The position numbers and the translations under genes are program-made. A stretch of 15,235 bases of DNA from positions 1 through 15,235 of the forward strand of contig QMQE01000047.1 of NCBI GenBank assembly GCA_003650445.1, given 5' to 3'. Shown in pieces: positions 1 through 5,246 of the stretch (position 1 is its first letter; every line of letters starts with the position of its first letter). The stretch comes from Acidobacteriota bacterium (GTDB lineage: Bacteria > Acidobacteriota > Holophagae > Thermotomaculales > Thermotomaculaceae). Below the pieces are notes generated by a model. That model saw only the letters and a list, made by a program, of their open reading frames with translations. It was not told the origin of the DNA and ran no database searches.

Positions 1-95
1 CACAGGATATCGGGATTATCCTTCTTCAGCCAATCGACAAATCCCTTTTTATGAACCGCGCGAATCCCGTTTACATTCCATGAAAGCAAGCGCAT
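1..95 (-). CDS. xth: Exodeoxyribonuclease III, N-terminal fragment (gene runs off the left edge)
   Basis: The reverse complement from 95 downward reads ATG and then 31 codons, MRLLSWNVNGIRAVHKKGF followed by VDWLKKDNPDIL, before the window edge. This matches the start of the ExoIII/AP endonuclease family, including the conserved SWNVNGIR strand and Asn7, the active-site Asn of E. coli ExoIII. The downstream Glu of the QETK motif lies outside the window. The enzyme would be a cytoplasmic, metal-dependent AP endonuclease and 3'-5' exonuclease in base excision repair. An AGGAGG ribosome site (complement of 101-106) sits five bases before the ATG and fixes the start. The gene is divergent from the exported peptidase at 212. 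Only the N-terminus is visible, so the ExoIII versus ExoA-type subfamily cannot be settled. Confidence 0.88.
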   Translation of the reverse strand, partial: MRLLSWNVNGIRAVHKKGFVDWLKKDNPDIL

Positions 96-127
96 TTTCG
101 CCTCCTGTCTATCTCTGTCTGACCGGC

Positions 128-155
128 ATTGTACCATTTCCACCTTTTCTGAAAC
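128..155 (-). promoter_or_regulatory. Probable extended -10 promoter for the exonuclease III gene
   Basis: On the minus strand the complement of 128-136 reads TGGTACAAT, an extended -10 (TGn plus TACAAT, five of six consensus bases). A weak -35, GTTTCA (complement of 150-155), lies 16 bases upstream. Transcription would begin near 121, leaving a leader of about 26 bases before the ATG at 95. This is a match by eye to the sigma-70 consensus only. Confidence 0.4.
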
Positions 156-175
156 ATTTTCATTGTCCATCGCGT

Positions 176-181
176 TACAAT
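176..181 (+). promoter_or_regulatory. Possible -10 element for the exported peptidase gene
   Basis: TACAAT at 176-181 matches five of six -10 consensus bases and lies 36 bases before the ATG at 212. I find no convincing -35 at 16-18 bases spacing and no TGn extension, so an activator or another sigma factor might be needed, or the match may be chance. Confidence 0.22.
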
Positions 182-211
182 ACGGATGAATGAATGCTTC
201 AGGAGGATTGT

Positions 212-1615
212 ATGAAATATTTTGCCAGATTTGCCATGGTTCTCCTTGCCGTGGCCCTCACTGTCGCCCCTGCAGTGGCGAAGAAACCCCGTCCCACCGG
301 TTTGACACCGGAAATGTTGAAAGAACTGTTCCAGTCCCTGAAAATGGACAGCCACCTGACCTTTGCACGGAACGCCCTGGCAGACAACGACGCCGCAAAA
401 TTGACGCTGAACCGGGACCTCATCAACAGTATAGACGATAATTTTTCCCATAGAATCAAGGATATGTCCATCACAAACCAGGAACACTCCGGCCGCTGCT
501 GGATGTTCGCCGGCCTCAACATTCTCCGGCCCATCGCCGCGAAAAAACTGGGAATCAAAGATATTGAATTTTCAGAAAACTACCTGTTTTTCTACGATAA
601 ACTGGAAAAAGCGAATATGTTCCTCGAAGCTGTGATGAAAACACGTTCCCTTCCCATGGACAATCGCTACATGGAATTCCTGATGAACCACACGACCCCG
701 GATGGAGGATACTGGGTAAATCTTGCTGAACTGGCAAAGAAATATGGCATCGTACCCAAAGATGTCATGCCGGAAACCTATGCTTCTTCCCATTCCGGTA
801 CGATTAACCGCACCCTGGACTTCAAACTGAAGGAATACGCGCTGAAAATCCGGGCTGAAAAAGATGTCAACAAACAAGCTGCACTGAAAATTCAAGCATT
901 AAAGGATGTGTACCGAATCCTCGCCATCAACTTCGGCGTTCCGCCCACATCCTTTCGGTGGCGGTATAAAGACAAGGATAAAAAGCTCACCGCGTACAAA
1001 ACCTACACCCCGTCTCAGTTTTACAACGAAGCAATCGGTGCCCCCCTTGACGATTACATGACGCTGGAATCTGTCCCCACAAAAGAATTCGGCAAACTCT
1101 ATCAGATTGACCTGGACAAATCTGTGTATGACCGGCCCAACCTGACTTTTGCCAACGTGGATATTGACGTACTGCGGCAGGTGGCACTGAAAAGCGTTCT
1201 GGCAGACACCCCGGTCTGGTTCGGCTGTGATGTGGGCAAAGAATCCTCCAGCAAGAACGGCATTATGGCCCCCGGCATTTACGACATGGCCTCCCTCTAC
1301 GGAATGGACTTCAAACTGACCCGGAAACAGATGTTCGAAACCTACACCGACGCCCCCACCCATGCCATGGTATTTACCGGTGTGGACATGAACGGCGAAC
1401 AGCCCGCAAAGTGGCTGGTGGAAAACTCCTGGGGAAAGGAATTCGGCCACGACGGCTTCTATTACATGGCGGACAAATGGTTTGATTACTACATTCAGGT
1501 CGTCGTCGTAAAAAAGGAATTTGTCCCCAAAGACGTACTGAAAATATTCAAACAGAGAGCCACCCTGCTGCCGCCCTGGGACCCCATGTACAAAGTGCTG
1601 ACACTGGGGAGATAA
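212..1615 (+). CDS. Exported papain-fold cysteine peptidase, bleomycin hydrolase/aminopeptidase C family (C1B)
   Basis: The 467-residue product has the family's catalytic set in order: Gln90 and Cys96 in TNQEHSGRCW, His384 in THAMVFTGVD, and Asn405 in VENSWG. It also has the family's PWDPM tail. Members are usually cytosolic homohexameric aminopeptidases of about 450 residues. This one begins with a typical signal peptide (MKYFARF, then a hydrophobic AMVLLAVALTVAPAVA, then KK), so it is probably exported to the periplasm. I chose ATG 212 because AGGAGG at 201-206 lies five bases upstream and the signal peptide starts there; an in-frame ATG at 194 lies upstream of that ribosome site. In known members the C-terminus reaches into the active site and limits cleavage to aminopeptidase mode. 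Here the tail extends past PWDPM to KVLTLGR, so the exact specificity is uncertain. Its likely role is trimming peptides in the envelope. It is a single gene, divergent from xth. Confidence 0.9.
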   Translation: MKYFARFAMVLLAVALTVAPAVAKKPRPTGLTPEMLKELFQSLKMDSHLTFARNALADNDAAKLTLNRDLINSIDDNFSHRIKDMSITNQEHSGRCWMFAGLNILRPIAAKKLGIKDIEFSENYLFFYDKLEKANMFLEAVMKTRSLPMDNRYMEFLMNHTTPDGGYWVNLAELAKKYGIVPKDVMPETYASSHSGTINRTLDFKLKEYALKIRAEKDVNKQAALKIQALKDVYRILAINFGVPPTSFRWRYKDKDKKLTAYKTYTPSQFYNEAIGAPLDDYMTLESVPTKEFGKLYQIDLDKSVYDRPNLTFANVDIDVLRQVALKSVLADTPVWFGCDVGKESSSKNGIMAPGIYDMASLYGMDFKLTRKQMFETYTDAPTHAMVFTGVDMNGEQPAKWLVENSWGKEFGHDGFYYMADKWFDYYIQVVVVKKEFVPKDVLKIFKQRATLLPPWDPMYKVLTLGR

Positions 1616-1716
1616 AAACAGTAGGAGTTGGAGTAGGAGTTGGGGTAAGAGTAAAGACAGGGAAATGCCCTCTCCCTCTTTTTCCCATTCCCTACTCCTA
1701 CCCTGACCCCTACTCA
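1616..1716 (+). repeat. Imperfect long dyad of GTAGGAGT / ACTCCTAC phrases after the peptidase gene
   Basis: The left arm (about 1621-1652) repeats GTAGGAGT, GGAGTAGGAGT and GGGGTAAGAGTA. The right arm (about 1683-1715) is roughly its complement, with CCCTACTCCTACCC and CCCCTACTC. The centre has a small AGGG/CCCT stem near 1659-1671, followed by CTCCCTCTTTTT. It could fold as a long imperfect hairpin and may stop transcription of the peptidase gene, but the pairing is irregular. CCCTACTCCTAC (1690-1701) recurs at 3123-3134, which favours a dispersed repeat over a dedicated terminator. Confidence 0.5.
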
Positions 1717-1724
1717 TCCGGGGG

Positions 1725-1752
1725 TTGATTTCCCGTATTCTTCAGATACAAT
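1725..1752 (+). promoter_or_regulatory. Probable sigma-70-type promoter for the isocitrate dehydrogenase-family gene
   Basis: TTGATT at 1725-1730 (four of six -35 bases) and TACAAT at 1747-1752 (five of six -10 bases) are separated by 16 bases. Transcription would start near 1759, giving a leader of about 24 bases with a strong GAAGGAGGAG ribosome site at 1771-1780 before ATG 1783. Position and spacing are good, but this is a consensus match only. Confidence 0.45.
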
Positions 1753-1782
1753 GACCGGGAAGCTGTTACTGAAGGAGGAGAC

Positions 1783-2904
1783 ATGTCCAGATACAAGATT
1801 GCCTGGTTGCCGGGCGACGGTGTGGGAAACGATGTCATGGAAGCGGCACGAATCGTGCTTAATACCTTGAAACTGGATGCCGAGTATATTCACGGGGATA
1901 TCGGCTGGGAATTCTGGAAGAAAGAGGGGAATCCCCTGCCCGACCGAACTGTTGAGATGATGAAGCAGACCGACTGCGCCCTCTTCGGCGCCATCACCTC
2001 CAAGCCCAAGGACGAGGCAGCAAAGGAACTGGAACCCGCCCTGAGGGATAAGGGGCCGGTTTACTTCTCCCCCATCGTGAAGCTGCGCCAGGAATTTGAT
2101 CTCTTCGTCAACATGCGGCCCTGCAAGGCATTTGTCGGCAATCCCTTGAACTACAAGGATGATATTGACCTGATTATATTCCGGGAAAACACCGAAGGCA
2201 TGTACGCCGGTGTGGAATTTCACCCGGTGGGCAGTGAACTGAAACAAACAATGGCAAAACACAGCCCCAAAATGAAGCGGTTCATGAACGTCCCCGACGA
2301 TGAAATCGCCATTTCCACCCGGATCATCACAAAAAAAGGCGCCGAGCGGATTATCCGGGCAGCTTTTGAATACGCCAAAACCTTCGGGAAGGAAACCGTA
2401 ACCCTGGTTGAAAAACCCAACGTACTCCGGGAAAGTGGCGGCATGATGACCCGGGTTGCCCGGACAGTGGCAGCAGATTACCCGGGCATTGAGCTCTGGG
2501 AAACCAACATTGACGCCATGTGCATGTGGCTGGTGAAAAACCCTCAGAATTACGGCGTACTGGTTGCGGAAAACCTGTTCGGCGATATTATCTCCGACCT
2601 CTCCGCCCAACTGGTGGGCGGCCTCGGCTTCGCCTCATCCGCCAGCACAGGGGACAGCTACGCGGTATTCGAACCCACCCATGGTTCCGCACCAAAGTAT
2701 GCCGGCCAGTACAAGGTCAACCCCATGGCCATGCTGCTTTCCGTCAAACTGATGCTGGACTACCTGAAAGAAACCGACATGGCTACAAGGCTGGAAAAGG
2801 CTATCTCCGAAGTTATCAGTGAGGGGAAAGTCCGCACCTACGACATGGGCGGCAGCAACACCTCGCTGGAAGTCGCAAAGGAAGTCGCAAAGAAACTGAA
2901 TTAG
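1783..2904 (+). CDS. Isocitrate/isopropylmalate dehydrogenase-family enzyme, probably an isocitrate dehydrogenase
   Basis: The 373-residue beta-decarboxylating dehydrogenase has GDGVGNDV (11-18), FRENTEGMYAGVEF (133-146) with the catalytic-type Tyr141, Lys211 in VEKPNVL, and metal-binding Asp residues at 244, 268 and 272 in NID and NLFGDIISDL. The cofactor loop THGSAPKYAGQYKVNP (299-314) keeps Lys305, Tyr306 and Val312, as in NADP-dependent E. coli Icd; Tyr353 matches Icd Tyr391, but Icd Arg395 is Gly357 here. The substrate segment is SPIVKLR (96-102), closer to homoisocitrate dehydrogenases than to the SLNVALR of Icd. Oxidative decarboxylation of isocitrate is most likely; homoisocitrate or a similar 2-hydroxyacid is possible. 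Isopropylmalate is unlikely because the RELTGG motif is absent. No lysine or leucine pathway gene adjoins it. The start is fixed by the ribosome site at 1771-1780. Confidence 0.82.
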   Translation: MSRYKIAWLPGDGVGNDVMEAARIVLNTLKLDAEYIHGDIGWEFWKKEGNPLPDRTVEMMKQTDCALFGAITSKPKDEAAKELEPALRDKGPVYFSPIVKLRQEFDLFVNMRPCKAFVGNPLNYKDDIDLIIFRENTEGMYAGVEFHPVGSELKQTMAKHSPKMKRFMNVPDDEIAISTRIITKKGAERIIRAAFEYAKTFGKETVTLVEKPNVLRESGGMMTRVARTVAADYPGIELWETNIDAMCMWLVKNPQNYGVLVAENLFGDIISDLSAQLVGGLGFASSASTGDSYAVFEPTHGSAPKYAGQYKVNPMAMLLSVKLMLDYLKETDMATRLEKAISEVISEGKVRTYDMGGSNTSLEVAKEVAKKLN

Positions 2905-2910
2905 AAAATA

Positions 2911-3061
2911 ACACAGAAAGAAAAAGACTCACCGCAGAGTACGCAGAGACCGCTGAGGGGGAGGAGCGGAGGGGAAAAGACGAGAGGGAAAAGAATTTAA
3001 CAAAAAGACACGGAGACACAACGTTCAGAAACAGAAAGAATAATGTTCAGAGGGAAAAGAA
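2911..3061 (+). repeat. Purine-rich simple-repeat tract in the gap after the dehydrogenase gene
   Basis: The gap 2905-3193 (289 bases) has no credible gene. Its first half is purine-rich. Three 9-base units (CGCAGAGTA, CGCAGAGAC, CGCTGAGGG) run from 2933 to 2959. A 13-base phrase AGAGGGAAAAGAA occurs at 2983-2995 and again at 3049-3061. GTTCAGA occurs twice nearby, and ACACGGAGACACA sits between. No intrinsic terminator is evident after the dehydrogenase stop codon. The function is unknown, and it resembles short-phrase repeats in the other gaps of this window. Confidence 0.55.
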
Positions 3062-3084
3062 AATGGCCAATTCCCTTCTTTCAC

Positions 3085-3114
3085 GCACTTGCACTTGCAC
3101 TCGCACTTTCACTC
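3085..3114 (+). repeat. Five tandem hexamers, GCACTT type
   Basis: Five consecutive units read GCACTT, GCACTT, GCACTC, GCACTT and TCACTC. They are followed by pyrimidine-rich sequence and CCCTACTCCTACTC (3123-3136), whose 12-base core recurs at 1690-1701. The unit is too short and too regular for CRISPR. It could be a slippage-prone microsatellite upstream of the regulator gene. Confidence 0.6.
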
Positions 3115-3134
3115 CTCTTCCCCCCTACTCCTAC

Positions 3135-3149
3135 TCACCCGAAGGGTGA
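3135..3149 (+). repeat. Short hairpin TCACCC-GAA-GGGTGA upstream of the regulator gene
   Basis: A perfect six-base stem with a three-base GAA loop ends 28 bases before the extended -10 at 3178. There is no T-run after it, so it is not a standard intrinsic terminator. It might be a protein-binding palindrome or just part of the repeat tract. Confidence 0.35.
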
Positions 3150-3177
3150 TGAGTGTTCGCACAGAACACGTCTCTTG

Positions 3178-3186
3178 TGATAAAAT
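3178..3186 (+). promoter_or_regulatory. Extended -10 promoter for the long gene run, possibly giving a leaderless mRNA
   Basis: TGATAAAAT is a full TGn extension plus TAAAAT (five of six consensus bases). A weak TTCGCA -35 (3156-3161) lies 19 bases upstream, but extended -10 promoters need little -35. The usual start point, about seven bases downstream, would be at 3193-3194, exactly on the ATG of the regulator gene. No Shine-Dalgarno sequence precedes that ATG, in agreement with leaderless translation. Confidence 0.42.
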
Positions 3187-3193
3187 ACGTGCC

Positions 3194-4612
3194 ATGAGTA
3201 AACGGATTCTGATTGTAGATGATGAAAAGGATATTGTGGAAGCCATTGCTAACATTCTGGCATTGGAAGGATACGCGATTCTCAAGGCCTATCGGGGTTA
3301 CGATGCAGTGAAAATCGCTGTAAATGAAAAACCTGACCTGGTGATTCTGGATGTAAAAATGCCAATCATGGACGGGATGGACACTCTCCATGAGCTTCGC
3401 CAGAAAAGATTCGAAAATCCGGTAATTATTATCTCGGGGCACGGAGATGTAAAAACAGCGGTGGAGGCGGTTCGTCTCGGTGCCTTTGATTTTCTGGAAA
3501 AACCCCTCTCCCGAAACGGCCTTTTAATCGCGGTTCAAAACGCGCTGGAAACAGCCGCAGAGGCAATACCGGCCAGCCCTGGTGACCAGAATCTGATTAT
3601 TGGACGGGATCCTGCCTTCATCCAGTGCCTCCGGGTGGCAGAACGAATCGCTCCGACCACGGCCCCGGTTCTCATTACCGGGGACACCGGAACCGGGAAA
3701 GAGGTCATTGCCCGGTACATCCACAAGCACAGTAAGCGCAAGAAACAGTTTGTGGAAGTAAATTGTGCGGCCATTCCTGAAGAATTGATTGAAAGTGAAC
3801 TTTTTGGACATGTGAAGGGGTCCTTTACCGGTGCCATCGCGGACAAAACAGGTAAGTTTGTGGCTGCAGACGGAGGAACCCTGTTCCTCGATGAAATCGG
3901 GGATATGAGCTTGAAAACACAGGCCAAAGTTCTCCGTGCCATCCAGGAAAAAATCATTATTCCCATTGGCAGCAACACCCCTGTCAGTGTGAATGTACGA
4001 ATTATCTCCGCAACAAACAAGAACCTCGCACATGAAATCGAAGAAAATCGATTCCGGGAAGATCTGTTTTACAGACTGAATGTAATCGAGCTGAGAATGC
4101 CTTCTCTCTCCGAACGAAAATCAGATATTCCGCTGATGGTGGAGCATTTTGCCACAATCTCCGGCAAGGAAAACGGCCTGAAACAGGTGCGATTTGCTGA
4201 AGATGCCAAGATGTTGCTGGCGGATCGGGATTATCCGGGCAATATACGGGAACTGAAGAATCTGGTGGAACGAATCGTGGTTATTTCGCAGAAGCCTTCC
4301 ATTTCTATGGAGGATGTGAAGATGATTCTGGATAACCGCTTTGATATCCCTGAGGAAAATTCCCCGGAAAATCCAGACCTTCCAACGCCTCCCAGTCCCT
4401 CTGAAATCGATTTTTTCAAAATCAACTCACTGAAGGAGTTCCGGGATCGGATTGAACGTTTGTTTATCATTGAAAAGCTGAAACAGAATGCATTCAACAT
4501 CTCAAAAACAGCGGAAATTATGGAAACACCCCGAAGTAATTTATACAAAAAACTGGAACAATATGAAATAGATGTGAAGGAGTTGGAAACTTATTATGGC
4601 AAACAGACATGA
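3194..4612 (+). CDS. NtrX-like sigma-54-dependent response regulator (REC-AAA+-Fis HTH)
   Basis: The 472-residue regulator has three parts. The receiver (1-120) has acidic Asp9/Asp10, phospho-acceptor Asp53 in ILDVKMP, Ser81 and Lys103. The AAA+ domain (about 138-370) has Walker A GDTGTGKE (163-170), the sigma-54 contact loop GSFTGA (209-214, usually GAFTGA) and Walker B LFLDE (Asp233/Glu234). The C-terminal Fis-type helix-turn-helix is around NISKTAEIMETPRSNLYKKL (435-454). Layout and C-terminus resemble NtrX. It would activate sigma-54 promoters when phosphorylated. No histidine kinase is in the window, so the partner lies elsewhere. I place the start at ATG 3194 because the receiver begins MSKRILIVDDE; upstream in-frame ATGs at 3089 and 3149 add repeat-derived residues with no homology I recognise. 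The 3' end overlaps pyrE by 17 bases. Confidence 0.9.
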   Translation: MSKRILIVDDEKDIVEAIANILALEGYAILKAYRGYDAVKIAVNEKPDLVILDVKMPIMDGMDTLHELRQKRFENPVIIISGHGDVKTAVEAVRLGAFDFLEKPLSRNGLLIAVQNALETAAEAIPASPGDQNLIIGRDPAFIQCLRVAERIAPTTAPVLITGDTGTGKEVIARYIHKHSKRKKQFVEVNCAAIPEELIESELFGHVKGSFTGAIADKTGKFVAADGGTLFLDEIGDMSLKTQAKVLRAIQEKIIIPIGSNTPVSVNVRIISATNKNLAHEIEENRFREDLFYRLNVIELRMPSLSERKSDIPLMVEHFATISGKENGLKQVRFAEDAKMLLADRDYPGNIRELKNLVERIVVISQKPSISMEDVKMILDNRFDIPEENSPENPDLPTPPSPSEIDFFKINSLKEFRDRIERLFIIEKLKQNAFNISKTAEIMETPRSNLYKKLEQYEIDVKELETYYGKQT

Positions 4613-5246
4613 GATTGCAAAAGCACTATTAAGAATCAATGCCGTGGCACTGTCATTGAATCCGCCCTTTACCTGGGTATCCGGCATTCGATCCCCGATT
4701 TACTGTGACAATCGCCTGTTGATTTCGCATCCGACAGAACGAAACCTGGTGGTAAACCGCTTTGTGGATGAGATTCTGTCCATGGGGGAAAAACCGGACT
4801 GCATTGCCGGCACAGCCACTTCCGGTATTCCCTTTGCCGCCTGGGTAGCAGACAGAATGAATCTGCCAATGTGCTATGTCCGGGCGGAAAAAAAAGCCCA
4901 CGGCAAGGGCAAGGCCATCGAAGGAGATGTCCACGCCGGAGATAATGTTCTGGTCATTGAAGACCTCATCTCAACGGGAAAAAGCTCGGTGTCCGTTGTG
5001 CGAAATTTGCTGGACGCAGGGCTCACTGTCACAGGAGTCATCTCCATTTTCAGTTATGAAATGGAAAAGGCAAATGAAAATTTCAAGACCGTGAACATTG
5101 CTCCAATATCACTGGAAACGATTTCCTCCCTTCTGAAACTGGCGGTTTCAGATGGGACATTGAGCCAGAAAGATGCACATGTTATCAACGATTTTCGCAA
5201 TGACCCCCAGGGCTGGTACAAGCGGAATTTTCCGGAAAATCCATGA
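4596..5246 (+). CDS. pyrE: Orotate phosphoribosyltransferase
   Basis: The 216-residue protein converts orotate and PRPP to orotidine 5'-monophosphate, the fifth step of pyrimidine synthesis, in the cytoplasm. The PRPP-binding motif VLVIEDLISTGKSS (118-131) is complete. The mobile catalytic loop VRAEKKAHGKGKAIEG (95-110) supplies Lys100 and His102, which align with Lys103 and His105 of the Salmonella enzyme. The N-terminal FTWVSGIRSPIYCDNR (25-40) is typical of the family. The length is normal. The ATG at 4596 lies inside the end of the regulator gene, with GAAGGAG at 4576-4582 a rather long 13 bases upstream, so translational coupling is likely. No other pyrimidine gene is adjacent. The next gene starts in its stop codon (ATGA overlap). 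Confidence 0.93.
   Translation: MANRHEIAKALLRINAVALSLNPPFTWVSGIRSPIYCDNRLLISHPTERNLVVNRFVDEILSMGEKPDCIAGTATSGIPFAAWVADRMNLPMCYVRAEKKAHGKGKAIEGDVHAGDNVLVIEDLISTGKSSVSVVRNLLDAGLTVTGVISIFSYEMEKANENFKTVNIAPISLETISSLLKLAVSDGTLSQKDAHVINDFRNDPQGWYKRNFPENP

Noticed and set aside
899..1717. Open frame of 272 codons on the minus strand across the peptidase gene
   Set aside because: It is antisense to the C1B peptidase with its full catalytic set. The frame has no recognisable domain, and its N-terminal part is only translated repeat sequence.
1714..2610. Open frame of 298 codons on the minus strand across the dehydrogenase gene
   Set aside because: It lies antisense to a gene with clear catalytic motifs, shows no family motif and has a His/Cys/Phe-rich composition typical of a shadow frame.
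3085..3114. Possible CRISPR-like repeat array
   Set aside because: Units are six bases with no spacers, and no cas gene is present. This is a simple tandem repeat.
3089..3193. Upstream in-frame extension of the response regulator (ATG 3089 or 3149)
   Set aside because: The extra residues come from GCACTT and CTACTC repeats. The receiver domain starts at 3194 as in relatives, and neither upstream ATG has well-spaced ribosome site support.
4645..4659. TGGCAC-N5-TTGA, resembling a sigma-54 promoter
   Set aside because: The -12 GC dinucleotide is missing (GA instead), and the match lies inside the pyrE coding region in the middle of the gene run.
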